A stretch of 64,000 nucleotides of DNA from Bog-473 sp963707835 (GCA_963707835.1 CAVPRI010000001.1:310001-374000); one strand, 5' to 3'; positions 51,951 through 61,693 are shown, counted from the first letter of the stretch. The notes: generated by a model from the sequence alone, not told the origin. Translations and numbers: made by a program.

Positions 51951-52778
51951 ATGCGAGTTGGGTTCATCGGTCTCGGTGACATGGGCGGAGCGATGGCACA
52001 CCGCATCGTCGACGCCGGATTTCAGACCATGCTGTGGGCTCGGCGACCGGAAGTCCTGGTGGACTTCGAAGCCGAGAACGTCGTTCAGGCCGAGAGCCCC
52101 GCCGACCTGGCCGCTCAATGCGAGCTCGTCGGCGTCTGCGTCTGGACCGACGCCGATGTGGAGGAGATCGTGGCCGGAGAGCAGGGCCTGCTCGCCGGAG
52201 CTCGGCCTGGCACGGTCATCGCCATCCACGCCACCGTCCTGCCCGAGACGTGCCGGTCACTGGCCGCGGCGGCCGCCGATCGCGGCGTGACGGTGCTCGA
52301 CGTTCCGGTCAGCGGGGGACGTGCCGGTGCCCTGGCCGGGCAGCTGACCGTCGTCATCGGCGGTGACGGCGCGGCGGCGGAGCGGTGCCGCCCCGTGTTC
52401 GAGGCGTTCGGTGACCCCGTCCTCCATGTGGGGCCCCTGGGCACGGCACTCTTGGCCAAGCTGGTCAACAACACCCTCCTGGCCGCCAACCTCGCCACGG
52501 CCGACGACGCGTTCGCCTTGAGCCAGGCCCTGGGCATCGACGTGACGGTCATGGCCACCATGCTCAGGCACGGCACCGGTCGAAGCTACGGAGTCGACCT
52601 GGCGGTCGAGACCCGCACCTCGGCCGATATCCGGGCCCGTGCGCTCGTCCCCATGGCGAAGGATCTGATCGCCTTGACTGCCGATCCCCTTTGCCGCCAG
52701 CACGCCCGGGGGATGCTCCTCACGGAGGCGGCCGCCGAAGCCGTCCGACGGCTCGGCCAGGCCCTTCCCGCGCCGTAG
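51951..52778 (+). CDS. NAD(P)-dependent 3-hydroxyisobutyrate dehydrogenase-like oxidoreductase
   Basis: 275 residues from ATG 51951. The Rossmann motif is RVGFIGLGDMGGAMAHRI; LDVPVSGGRAGALAGQLTVV is the substrate motif and the catalytic Lys is in LLAKLVNNTLLAANLA near residue 170. Family members oxidise beta-hydroxy acids such as 3-hydroxyisobutyrate or tartronate semialdehyde. It opens the plus-strand pair with the amidohydrolase gene. Intact. Confidence 0.9.
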   Translation: MRVGFIGLGDMGGAMAHRIVDAGFQTMLWARRPEVLVDFEAENVVQAESPADLAAQCELVGVCVWTDADVEEIVAGEQGLLAGARPGTVIAIHATVLPETCRSLAAAAADRGVTVLDVPVSGGRAGALAGQLTVVIGGDGAAAERCRPVFEAFGDPVLHVGPLGTALLAKLVNNTLLAANLATADDAFALSQALGIDVTVMATMLRHGTGRSYGVDLAVETRTSADIRARALVPMAKDLIALTADPLCRQHARGMLLTEAAAEAVRRLGQALPAP

Positions 52779-52856
52779 CCGGACCTGTCACAGAAGCGGT
52801 CCCGGCATTACACTCGGGCCCTGGTTGAGGCGATCGCCTCTTGGGGTGGGTGAAAC

Positions 52857-54284
52857 GTGCGTATTCGTGGGGACTTGCCATCGTTTCTTCAGCCGCTGCA
52901 CACCGACGAGTACAGCCCGCGGAGTGCCTCGAGCGAGCTGATCGGTGCCCGATTGCGGGCGCGCCAGTTGAGCGAAGGTGCCCGCGAGAACGGCCACAGT
53001 GACGAGCGCTACTGGGTCGGGCGGCAGGGCACGGCGGCAGGGCTCCTCGCCGTGAACGAGCAGTTCCGGAGCGAGTTCTACGTGGTCCCGCCCGAAGCGG
53101 TGGACGATCCGGAAGCGGCGAACGAGGCCTTGGGCGGTGACCAGGTCGTCATCGACGTCCAGACGCACTACGTCGCCGACCGTGACCAGAACACGGGCCA
53201 GCACCTGCCGATGATGTACCGCAGAGCCATGCCGGGATGGTGGCAGGGCCTCGATGACCTCACCGGCTACAGCTTCGCCGAGTACCTGCGCTGCGTGTTC
53301 GTGGAGACGGAGACCGCGGTGGCCGTTCTGAGCTCGTCACCCGGCGTCGAGGAGCACGTGCAGCTCTACAACTCCGAGATGGCGGCCACCCGGCGTCTGC
53401 TCGAGGAGCTGGGCGGTCGCCAGCGGCTCCTCAACCACGCTGTTGTGGATCCGATCCACCCCGAGGCGCTCGAGTCGATGGGCCAATGGGTGGAGGAATG
53501 CGCGCCCAGGGCGTGGAAGGTCTACACGCTCGGACAGGCCAACATCGCCCCCGATGCGTACATGTTCGATACCAGCTGGCGCGAGACCATGCCGGGGAAG
53601 TGGCACAAGGGATGGATGCTCGACGACGACCATCTCGGCCGGGCATTCCTCGATCGCGTGTCGGAGCTCGCCCGCGTGGGCGGTCCGACCGTGATCTGCG
53701 CGCACAAGGGCATCAGTGGACTGATCGACACGGGCAGTCCGCGCGACATCGGCCCGGCCGCGCTGGCGTATCCCGACCTGACCTTCGTGGCGTACCACTC
53801 CGGCTACGAGATCACCGAGGAGGAGGAAGGCCCGTACAGTGAAGCGGATGCCAACATCGGCACCAACCGGTTCATCAAGACATTGAAGGACAGCGGTATC
53901 GGCCCCGGAGGCAACGTGTACGGAGAGCTCGGATCGACGTGGTTCCTGGCCACTGCCCGCCCCCGCGAGGCGGCGCACGTGATCGGCAAGCTCCTCGTGG
54001 GGCTCGGGGAGGACAACATCCTCTGGGGTTCCGACAGTGTCTGGTACGGACCGACCCAGCAGCTCATCGACTCGTTCCGAGCATTCCAGATCCCGCTCGA
54101 CATGCAAGAGGAGTTCGGCTACCCCGCTCTGACCCCTCAGGCAAAGGACAAAATCCTGTCGCGCAATGCCGCGCGCCTGTACGGGCTGAACGTGAACGAG
54201 CTCCGGCACAACGCGGAGAACGACGATCTGATGTGGCTCAAGGAAGCGGCGGAGTACTACCAGGCCAAGGGAAACCCGACCTGA
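52857..54284 (+). CDS. Amidohydrolase family (PF04909-type) protein
   Basis: 475 residues from GTG 52857. A roughly 90-residue N-terminal extension precedes the barrel. The first metal motif, normally HxH, reads VIDVQTHYVAD, so the first His is Gln. Other landmarks are RLLNHAVVDPIHPEALESM, AWKVYTLGQ, VICAHKGISG, FVAYHSGYE and the catalytic Asp in ILWGSDSVWYGP. The C-terminal 60 residues are helical. Similar proteins act as decarboxylases or hydrolases in catabolic clusters. Reaction unknown. Intact. Confidence 0.85.
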   Translation: MRIRGDLPSFLQPLHTDEYSPRSASSELIGARLRARQLSEGARENGHSDERYWVGRQGTAAGLLAVNEQFRSEFYVVPPEAVDDPEAANEALGGDQVVIDVQTHYVADRDQNTGQHLPMMYRRAMPGWWQGLDDLTGYSFAEYLRCVFVETETAVAVLSSSPGVEEHVQLYNSEMAATRRLLEELGGRQRLLNHAVVDPIHPEALESMGQWVEECAPRAWKVYTLGQANIAPDAYMFDTSWRETMPGKWHKGWMLDDDHLGRAFLDRVSELARVGGPTVICAHKGISGLIDTGSPRDIGPAALAYPDLTFVAYHSGYEITEEEEGPYSEADANIGTNRFIKTLKDSGIGPGGNVYGELGSTWFLATARPREAAHVIGKLLVGLGEDNILWGSDSVWYGPTQQLIDSFRAFQIPLDMQEEFGYPALTPQAKDKILSRNAARLYGLNVNELRHNAENDDLMWLKEAAEYYQAKGNPT

Positions 54285-54352
54285 ACCGCGGCAGGCGGCG
54301 GGGTGCCGGCCGGGGCGGAACGCCGCGGCGAGGTCCGCTACGGTCGTAGCCC

Positions 54353-55159
54353 ATGGGTGGGGAGACCGCAGGGAAGGTCGCCTTGGTGACCGGGGCCAGC
54401 CGTGGGCTGGGCAAGGTGTGCGCCGTCGAGCTGGCTCGAGTCGGTTTCCGGGTCGCGGTCACCGCCCGGACGCTCACCGCCTCGGACCAGCGCCAGCTTC
54501 CCGGCAACCTCGAGGCCACAGCGTCGGCGGTCGCGGAGGTCGGCAGTGAGGCGCTCCCCCTGAGGATGGACCTCGACGAGCGAGCGTCGGTGGAAGCCGG
54601 AGTCGACGCCGTGCTCGAGCAGTGGGGGCGCATCGATCTGCTGGTGAACAACGCCTTCTACCAGAGCCGCGAGAGTCAGTACCCACTGGTCGACATGAGG
54701 ATGGAGCACCTCGACAAACAGATCCGGGTCAACCTCCTGGCACCCCTGTACCTGTCCAAGCTCGTCCTGCCCCAGATGCTCGAGCGGGGTGAGGGCGCGG
54801 TGATCAACATGGTCTCGGGAGCCGGCGTCCACGAGCACAACGTGGCACCGGGGAAGCGGGCATGGGGCATCGGGTACGGGACCAGCAAGACGGGCATGAT
54901 CGAGATCGCGGCCATGTTGGCGTCGCAGTACGGCGATCAGGGCATCCGTTCGTTCAGCGTGCAACCGGGAACCGTCCTGACCGAGCAGCTGGCGGCGGCG
55001 CTTGGGGACGGTACCTTCGACTCCGACGACTGGAGTCCTCCGGAGTACTCCGCATTGACCATCGTCTGGCTGGCGACGACACCCGAAGCCTTGGCCATGA
55101 ACGGCGCGCTGATCGAGGCGCCCACCTTCGTGCACGACATGGGCCTCGTCCCCACGTGA
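54353..55159 (+). CDS. SDR family oxidoreductase
   Basis: 268 residues from ATG 54353. Cofactor motif VALVTGASRGLGKV, NNAFYQ near residue 100, catalytic YGTSK near 180, and QPGTVLTEQL. A small insert AGVHEHNVAPGKRAW before the Tyr differs from the other SDRs here, suggesting a different substrate. It converges with the next SDR gene. Intact. Confidence 0.88.
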   Translation: MGGETAGKVALVTGASRGLGKVCAVELARVGFRVAVTARTLTASDQRQLPGNLEATASAVAEVGSEALPLRMDLDERASVEAGVDAVLEQWGRIDLLVNNAFYQSRESQYPLVDMRMEHLDKQIRVNLLAPLYLSKLVLPQMLERGEGAVINMVSGAGVHEHNVAPGKRAWGIGYGTSKTGMIEIAAMLASQYGDQGIRSFSVQPGTVLTEQLAAALGDGTFDSDDWSPPEYSALTIVWLATTPEALAMNGALIEAPTFVHDMGLVPT

Positions 55160-55241
55160 TGGATCGCACCTGGGTCATGGACGGGAGGACCGACCGAGGA
55201 GCATGACCCCCTGGCGTCGAGCGAGCTCGTGTCGCCCGGCC

Positions 55242-56069
55242 TCAGGGTCCGACGTCGGTGAGCAGGCGGTCGGACCATGACCGCACGCCGGACGCCAGGC
55301 CGTTGGGGGCAACGTGGAGCACATCGTTCTCGATCCCCCGTACGACAATGTCGGCGGCGTCGGCCGCCGACATCTCGGGTCCGCTGACGGTCGCCATCCA
55401 GTCAGTCAGACCTCGCATGGTGAGTTCGTCCAACTCCCTAGGCGCCACACTCAGATCAGCGGGTCGGTTGCGCTCGGCGTTGTAGATGTTGGTGACCATC
55501 CCGCCGGGGCACACCACGGTCACGCCCACGTTGGCGCCGATCAATGCGAGGTCCGCCGCCAGCCCTTCGGACAGCCCCACCACCGCATGCTTCGACGCCA
55601 TGTACGGCCCCAGTCCTGGCCCCGCCGAGACGCCCGCCATGGACCCGGTGTTGACGACGTGCCCCCGATCCTGGGCCACGAGGTGCGGTACGAAGGCGCG
55701 GATGCCGTGGACGACTCCGAGGAGGTTGACCGACAGGGTCCACTCCCAGTCGTTGTCCTCGAAGATCCACATCGGACCCAGGCCCGACATGATGCCGGCA
55801 TTGTTGACGACGACGTCGACGCGCCCGTAGCGCTCGAGGGTGGCGGTGGCGAGGGAGTCGACCTGGTCGGCGAACCGGACATCGGTGGGGACGCCGCTCA
55901 CCGAGGCCCCCAGGGCCTGCATGGAGGTCACCGTGTCGTCGAGCGGTTGTTCCTCCACGTCGGCGAGGACCACATGGAGACCCCTGGCCGCGAACGATGT
56001 GGCCAGCGCGCGACCCAGCCCGCTCGCCGCGCCGGTCACGACTGCGACTTGGCCGGGTTCCAATTCCAT
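55242..56069 (-). CDS. SDR family oxidoreductase
   Basis: 275 residues from ATG 56067-56069, with GGGAGGATCGC as ribosome-binding site. VAVVTGAASGLGRALA, DVEEQPLDD, NNAGIMSGLG, catalytic YMASK near 158, and CPGGMVTNIYNAE. The Asp after the second strand suggests NAD rather than NADP. The open frame upstream of this ATG has no SDR features. Substrate unknown. Confidence 0.88.
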   Translation of the reverse strand: MELEPGQVAVVTGAASGLGRALATSFAARGLHVVLADVEEQPLDDTVTSMQALGASVSGVPTDVRFADQVDSLATATLERYGRVDVVVNNAGIMSGLGPMWIFEDNDWEWTLSVNLLGVVHGIRAFVPHLVAQDRGHVVNTGSMAGVSAGPGLGPYMASKHAVVGLSEGLAADLALIGANVGVTVVCPGGMVTNIYNAERNRPADLSVAPRELDELTMRGLTDWMATVSGPEMSAADAADIVVRGIENDVLHVAPNGLASGVRSWSDRLLTDVGP

Positions 56070-56199
56070 GCGATCCTCCCCCGTCCCACCCCGACGGCGA
56101 CCCGCGGCGCGTGCGGACAGTGTATGACGGGAGAATTCCCTGGTGGAGCAGCCTCGGTGGAGCATCCGAAGCGTCCCGCACCCGAGGAGCTGGCCGGCG

Positions 56200-57324
56200 T
56201 CAGCTCCTCGGGGCGCAGTACTCGCCGAAGCGGTCGAGGTATTCGGAGAAGGCCCGGCGGATCTGGTCGTCGGACAGGCCGAACTCCTCGGCCGTGTACC
56301 GGTGCTCACCACGGGGTGCGGCCTTTTGCTCATCGCTCCACTCGGCCATCGCCGTCCGCACCTCGTCGTCGAGATTGATCCCGGCGAACTCGTAGATGCG
56401 CTGCGCGACGCCGATGGGATCGCTCTGGAGCTCAGGTTGCCCGACGTCGACGAACCGGTCCTCGCCGATCTGGGCACGAGCGGCCATCCCTCGCGTGGCG
56501 GCCTCGAGCAGGTGCTCGAGAATCTCTTGTCCGAACTCGGCGGGATCGGGGTCGAAGTCCGGGAGCCGCATCCGGGTGTGCTCGGCGATGACGCTGCATG
56601 CAGAGGGGATGACCTTCACCGGGTCCCGATGGGTCACGACGAACTTCGCGTTGGGGTAGTAGGCCGCGATGGGCGGCAGGAAGTACATGTAGTCGGGGCT
56701 CTTGAGCAGCCATCGGTAGGGAGGGCGGTGCGATTGGAGCATCCTCAGGACGCGCTCGTGGTAGGGGAAGGCGGACGTGTGGTCCGCATCCCGCCAGTAC
56801 TGCGCGTGGGTCCTCAGCCCCATGGTCATCCCGTCGTCGTGGAACGACAGCTCATGGATCTTGCGGTCCTCGGTGTGCTGGTCGACCGTGACGATGTGCA
56901 TGGAGTTGGACTCCACCGACTTGGGGCGGCGCGGGTCGTCGTGCTCGGTGGCCAGGTCGGGGGGAGGCACGGGATTCTCGATCTCCCACTTGCGCAGCGT
57001 GCGGAAGCGCGGGTCGACAGCCAGGAGGTAGTGGGTCGCCGTGGTGCCGGAGCGACCGGTACCTATGACGACGAGGAGATCCTCGAGCTCGTGGGCGGCC
57101 GCTTCGTCGCCGTGCGCCGCGTACCACTCCTCAATGCGCAGTCGGTGCACCAGGCGCGTGACCACGATCTCTTCGATGCGTCCCACCGCATCGGGATCAT
57201 CTCCGACGTCCTCGGGAACCGACGCCACCAGGTGCTCGAAGCCCGGTTGCCACCCGTCGGGCCCGAAGTCGGAGAGAGCGGTACGCCGCCGGGCGGCGCT
57301 CGAGGAGCTCATCAGGAGTCGCAA
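56200..57324 (-). CDS. Sulfotransferase family protein
   Basis: 374 residues. The 5'-phosphosulfate loop is LLVVIGTGRSGTTATHYLLA near residue 85 and the 3'-phosphate loop is FVVTHRDPVKVIPSACSVI near 230. YRWLLKSPDYMYFLP is also typical. Predicted to transfer a sulfuryl group from PAPS to a hydroxyl of a lipid, sterol or glycan. It belongs to the actinobacterial aryl/lipid sulfotransferase group found near catabolic genes. Intact. Confidence 0.9.
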   Translation of the reverse strand: MRLLMSSSSAARRRTALSDFGPDGWQPGFEHLVASVPEDVGDDPDAVGRIEEIVVTRLVHRLRIEEWYAAHGDEAAAHELEDLLVVIGTGRSGTTATHYLLAVDPRFRTLRKWEIENPVPPPDLATEHDDPRRPKSVESNSMHIVTVDQHTEDRKIHELSFHDDGMTMGLRTHAQYWRDADHTSAFPYHERVLRMLQSHRPPYRWLLKSPDYMYFLPPIAAYYPNAKFVVTHRDPVKVIPSACSVIAEHTRMRLPDFDPDPAEFGQEILEHLLEAATRGMAARAQIGEDRFVDVGQPELQSDPIGVAQRIYEFAGINLDDEVRTAMAEWSDEQKAAPRGEHRYTAEEFGLSDDQIRRAFSEYLDRFGEYCAPRS

Positions 57325-57440
57325 TCATCGTTTCGTCCACGTTCGGTACTGGTGGTGCACGAGCGCGTCGGACATTAACATCCGCCGCGGTCCGAGGCGA
57401 GATCGCGGACGACACGCGCTCGCAAGAGAGCTGGAGCACA

Positions 57441-58679
57441 ATGAGCGAAGAGTCCAACCAGGCGTCACCGTTCGCCGCGGCGAGGATGCCGTCGTCGAGT
57501 CTCATCGACAAGCTGCTCCGTACCCTCCCCGAGGGCCCTGACGTTGCACTGGGGGAGCAGACGGTCGATCTCTACTGCCGCCGCCTCCGGGAGAGCGCCG
57601 CCCTGTTGTCCGATATCGGCATCACGGCGAATCCGATCGACCGCGCCGAGTCGTACCGGTACCTGTTGACCATGACGGCCTACGCCGTTGACGCGGCTCT
57701 CTTGAATTCCGACCCCCTCGAGCCCATGTTCTCCCAGCCCTACCGGCTCAACCTTCTCGACTGGGGTGCGGCGAGTCCCGATTCGGTGTATCGGCGAGCC
57801 ATGGCGCGTGACGACCACGCGTACCGGGTGCACGGCCGTCTCGGCAACGCGCCGTACATCTCCTTGGACTTCCGGCAGGGCTCGCCGGCCTGCACGATCA
57901 CGCGTGAGGAGTTTCCGTGCGACGCCGACGGCAACTTCGAGATCTTCGTCGGCGGCCCGGAGCGTGAGAAGAACTGGTGGCCCATGCAGCCGGGCACGTC
58001 CGGCTTCTTGGTGCGTGAGTTCTTCGACGACTGGCTCTCGGCCGAGAAGTCGCGCCTGCGTATCGAATGTCTCGACGGCGGGACGGCGCCGCGCCCGGAG
58101 CACCGCAGTTACCGGGTGGCGGCCGAGTTCGACACCATCGGGGACTGGATCCTCGAAGGAGCCGTCCGCTTCTGGATCAAGGAGTCGAACCGCCTGGCCG
58201 AGAACCCCAACGCATTCGGCTCGAACATGTACCGCAGCGACGCGAAGCTGCCCAACGTCTACAACGGGTGGTGGGACCTCGGTCCTGACGATGCGCTCCT
58301 GATCGAGTTCCCGGACCCGAGGGCCCAGTTCTGGGGCCTGCAGCTGGCGTCGTCGTTGTGGCACACGCTCGACTACGCGAACCGGTTGACCACCATCAAC
58401 CATGGCCAGGCGCACCTCGACGCCGACGGCGTGTACCGGATCGTGCTGTCGGCAGGCGATCCCGGCATCCACAACTGGCTCGACACCACGGGCCTCCAGT
58501 GCGGGGTACTGATTCTGCGCCTCGTGGGCGCGGCTGATCCCACATCCATTCGCACGACGGTGCTCACGCTGTCAGAGGTCGCCGGACGTCTCCCCGAGGC
58601 GCAGAGGTGTACGCCCGATGAGCGCCGCAGGCAGATCGGCGAGCGCCGCGAGGGTGTCTCCCGGATGCTCTGCGATTGA
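57441..58679 (+). CDS. DUF1214 domain protein
   Basis: 412 residues from ATG 57441. No signal peptide. Landmarks are NAPYISLDFRQGSPACTITR, FEIFVGGPEREKNWWPMQPG, FVRE-like LVREFFDDWLSAEKSRLRIE, and the C-terminal FWGLQLASSLWHTLDYANRL then AGDPGIHNWLDTTGLQCGVL, which match the DUF1214 pattern. Such proteins are frequent in steroid- and lipid-degrading actinobacteria but have no defined reaction. It diverges from the sulfotransferase gene. Intact. Confidence 0.8.
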   Translation: MSEESNQASPFAAARMPSSSLIDKLLRTLPEGPDVALGEQTVDLYCRRLRESAALLSDIGITANPIDRAESYRYLLTMTAYAVDAALLNSDPLEPMFSQPYRLNLLDWGAASPDSVYRRAMARDDHAYRVHGRLGNAPYISLDFRQGSPACTITREEFPCDADGNFEIFVGGPEREKNWWPMQPGTSGFLVREFFDDWLSAEKSRLRIECLDGGTAPRPEHRSYRVAAEFDTIGDWILEGAVRFWIKESNRLAENPNAFGSNMYRSDAKLPNVYNGWWDLGPDDALLIEFPDPRAQFWGLQLASSLWHTLDYANRLTTINHGQAHLDADGVYRIVLSAGDPGIHNWLDTTGLQCGVLILRLVGAADPTSIRTTVLTLSEVAGRLPEAQRCTPDERRRQIGERREGVSRMLCD

Positions 58680-58787
58680 GTCCCTTCGGATGGTCGGCGA
58701 CCGAGCTCCTTGACAAGGTCGGCCGGTCCCTCTTAGCTTCAGAATTGGGGCTCGTTCCTTAAGAAGTCCCCAAGGGAGGAAGGGCGG

Positions 58788-59697
58788 ATGGGGATGGGGA
58801 AGCTGGACGGCCGAGTGGCCTTCATCACGGGCGCGGCGCGGGGAATGGGACGGTCGCACGCCGTCCTGCTGGCGGAGGAGGGCGCCCAGATCGTCGGGGT
58901 CGACATCTGCGAGGACATCGCGAACGTGCAACTACCCCATGGCAACCCAGGACGACCTCGACGAGACCGTCCGACTCGTTGAGAAGACCGGTCAGAAGAT
59001 GGTCGCGCTCAAAGGCGACGTGCGACATCAGAGTGACCTCAAAGCGGCATTGAACGAGGGGTTACAGCAGTTCGGCCGGCTCGACATCGTCCTGGCGAAT
59101 GCCGGAATCTCCAACTACCAGGTGGCGCCGTACGAGCTCTCGCAGGAGGCTTGGCAGGACACGCTCGACGTGTGCCTGACCGGAGTGTGGAACACGTTGC
59201 AGGTGACGGCACCCGCCCTCGTCGAGGGCGGCCGCGGCGGGGCGGTGGTGATCACGGCATCCACCGCGGGCACCCGCGTGGTCACGACGAATTTCGACGG
59301 CGGGTTCGACGCGTACACGGCCGCCAAACACGGAGTCGTGGGGCTCATGCGGTCCTACGCGGGCAGGCTGGCCCGTCACAGCATTCGCGTGAACACGATC
59401 CATCCGACGACGACCGAGACCCCGTTGGGACGCGACGATCGCTACATCCGATGGGCCATGGAGGAGACCGAGCTCATCGGCACCTACAACCATGCCCTGC
59501 CGATTCCGAGCATTCAGCCGATCGACATCAGCCGCGGCATCCTCTACCTGGTGTCCGACGACGGCCGCTACGTCACCGGTCAGACGCTGCACGTCGACGC
59601 GGGGAACACCACCGTCGCCGCCGTCGGCGTCCCGAGCACCGGCGCGGGCGGAGTGCACGCCAGGGTGCAGATCACCCCGCCTGGTGAGAGCGAGTGA
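58788..59697 (+). CDS. Mycofactocin-coupled SDR (carveol-dehydrogenase-like), frame break
   Basis: The first frame gives KLDGRVAFITGAARGMGRSH and EEGAQIVGVDICEDIANV. At about 58930 the frame changes to NYPMATQDDLDETVRLVEKT. It continues with LDIVLANAGISNYQ, catalytic YTAAK, and VTGQTLHVDAG. About 302 residues. The ICEDIA...YPMAT..DL.ETVRLVE insert is the hallmark of SDRs that carry a non-exchangeable NAD reoxidised by mycofactocin. No mycofactocin biosynthesis gene is in this window. AGGGAGGAAGGGCGG precedes the ATG. The break is likely a sequencing indel. Confidence 0.85.
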
Positions 59698-59736
59698 CGA
59701 CGGCGCTCTAGCCGGTACGAGTCGGACCCGGCGCCG

Positions 59737-61032
59737 TCAGAGCAGGGTCCCTGAGTCAGGGGTCCGTGCGAGGTTGCCCGCGTCGGCGTCGCCCACCCAG
59801 GCGAGAGGCCTGATCATCGACTGCACGCTGTAGGAAGCCACCAGGTGTCCGTCTCCGGTGAACACGTGGCCCTCACCTTGCGTGAGGCCCCGACCGGCCC
59901 ACACCGCGGAGTTCGCATAAAGCAGCCACTGGGTGAGGTCAACGTCCTCGTGGAAGGCGACGGTCGCCTGGAGGACCGCGGTCGACAGCGTGACGTGCGC
60001 CTCGGCGAGCCCGATCCCGGAATGCGGTCGCATGGCGGCGGCGATGGTCCAATGCGTCGTTGGCTGAGCCAGAAGCGCAGCCCGGAGCGCCGCCGATCCG
60101 GGGTTGTCCCGGTACCGGGTCCAGACGTAGATCTCGGGTGGGCCGATACGATCGGGGTCGGGGTCGTACGCGGCGTCGACCACCCGGAACTCCCGACCAC
60201 TGACCCGGAAGTCGAAGGGCACCGCGGCCTCGGGACCGGGTACGTCGGGCATGTCGGCGTCGTGCCTCACGAGCTCGGGAACGCCGGCGTCGAGGAGCAA
60301 CAGGCCAGCGGCCCGCGCCGACCCGTCCTGGTCTGCCCGCACCTGGACCGTCGAGAAGCTCCGGCCGGACCGCACCACCTCGGCCCGCAGGTCCACCGCC
60401 TTCTCGAAGGAGGCTGCCCTGGAGAACACCATGGACGCCGAGGTGACCCTCTGGCCGGGGACGGTCTTCGACGCCACCACGACGGCTTGGGCCAGGAGCT
60501 GGCCGGCCTCGACCACGTTGCGGCGGCTGTACCCGTGGGGCGGAGCGACGAAGACCTGATCGCCCATCGGCTGCGCGTCGATCAACCGGATGAGCTCGGA
60601 CTCGTCGCCCCACACGGGGAACCCGGTGGTCACCACGGAGCCGTCGGGCCATTGCTCGTTCAGTACCACCTCGAGACGCTCATGGAAGAAGCACACGTAG
60701 CCCTTGATCCCCCCCACCTCCGGGAAGGGTGCCCGATATGTCCACACCACGTCCGGTTCGGCGGTGTCCGTCCCGGTGAGACTCCAGTAGTCCGCCTCCC
60801 CCTTGAACGGGCACACCGTGTGGTGGAGGCTCGGTTCGAAGAGCTCCCAGCGGACGGCTGCCTCCGGGAAATAGAGCCGATCGGTGTGCTTGAACTCCTC
60901 GACGAGGAGACAGTCGGTGCTCTGGGCCAGGAGCACATCCCCCTGCCAGACCTGCCCGGTGGCCCGGCAAGGGGAGACGTCGATGGTGTAGTCGGGGTAC
61001 TTGGGCCAAGCGGATTCGATCTGCGCGGTCAT
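59737..61032 (-). CDS. DUF427 - acyl-CoA thioesterase II fusion protein
   Basis: 431 residues from ATG 61030-61032. Residues about 15-130 are a DUF427 domain (VWQGDVLLAQSTDCLLVEEF, HHTVCPFKGEADYWSLTG). Residues about 160-430 are a double-hotdog TesB-type thioesterase: QVFVAPPHGYSRRNVVEAGQ, RVTSASMVFSRAASFEKAVD, FHEDVDLTQWLLYANSAVWA, GRGLTQGEGHVFTGDGHLVA. The Gln and Asp positions of TesB appear in the second half. The fusion suggests both domains act on one substrate. Intact. Confidence 0.85.
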   Translation of the reverse strand: MTAQIESAWPKYPDYTIDVSPCRATGQVWQGDVLLAQSTDCLLVEEFKHTDRLYFPEAAVRWELFEPSLHHTVCPFKGEADYWSLTGTDTAEPDVVWTYRAPFPEVGGIKGYVCFFHERLEVVLNEQWPDGSVVTTGFPVWGDESELIRLIDAQPMGDQVFVAPPHGYSRRNVVEAGQLLAQAVVVASKTVPGQRVTSASMVFSRAASFEKAVDLRAEVVRSGRSFSTVQVRADQDGSARAAGLLLLDAGVPELVRHDADMPDVPGPEAAVPFDFRVSGREFRVVDAAYDPDPDRIGPPEIYVWTRYRDNPGSAALRAALLAQPTTHWTIAAAMRPHSGIGLAEAHVTLSTAVLQATVAFHEDVDLTQWLLYANSAVWAGRGLTQGEGHVFTGDGHLVASYSVQSMIRPLAWVGDADAGNLARTPDSGTLL

Positions 61033-61244
61033 CGTGCGGCCTCCTGATTCCTGATCGCTGCGCCGTCGGATCGTCCGGTGTCGCCCGCGTGCCGGGCGCC
61101 GTCCATGGTATGCGGCACCGGTCGAAGAGCCGATCCCGAAGCCACGAAGTGGGTGGCCGATTGGGGTGGCGTCATCCAACCGGCCCTCGAGCACGAGGAA
61201 GCCCGGAGGGCAAACGGGACCACTTCGGCTGGAAGACTCGTGGG

Positions 61245-61607
61245 GTGCTTCTCGTCGACGCCGCCAACGTGATCGGGTCTCGTCCGACCGGCTGGTGGCG
61301 GGACCGAGTTGGTGCAGCCCGAACGTTCGTGGGACAACTCAGAGCCGCCGCTGCCTCCGGGCAGATCGCCCAGCCGGTCGTCGTCGTGCTGGAGGGACAG
61401 GCTCGCCAGGGCGTTCCCGCCGGCGCCGCCGACGGTGTGACCGTCCTCCACGCGGCGGGAAGCGGTGATGACGCGCTGGTCGACGCCGCCTCGAGCCAAC
61501 CCGATCCGGTGATCCTCGTCACCGCCGACCGAGAGCTGCGGCGACGGGCACATGCACTGGGAGCCGAGGTGAGGGGACCTCGGTGGCTCCTCGATCTCCT
61601 CGAGTAG
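61245..61607 (+). CDS. NYN/PIN-like domain protein
   Basis: 120 residues from GTG 61245-61247; the frame extends upstream without protein-like features. It opens VLLVDAANVIGSRPTGWWRD, the NYN/YacP Asp motif, and closes with DPVILVTADRELRRRAHALG and WLLDLL. The acidic residues D (first strand), D of SGDDALVD and D of TADREL would form a metal-dependent nuclease site. Small RNase or RNA-binding role expected. Intact. Confidence 0.8.
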   Translation: MLLVDAANVIGSRPTGWWRDRVGAARTFVGQLRAAAASGQIAQPVVVVLEGQARQGVPAGAADGVTVLHAAGSGDDALVDAASSQPDPVILVTADRELRRRAHALGAEVRGPRWLLDLLE

Positions 61608-61693
61608 CGCCCGCAGCAGTGCCGCGAGGTCGTTGGATCACTTCCGCCGTCCCTGATTCCGCGGACTAATGTGTGAGCGCCGAAAGGGGCTCA

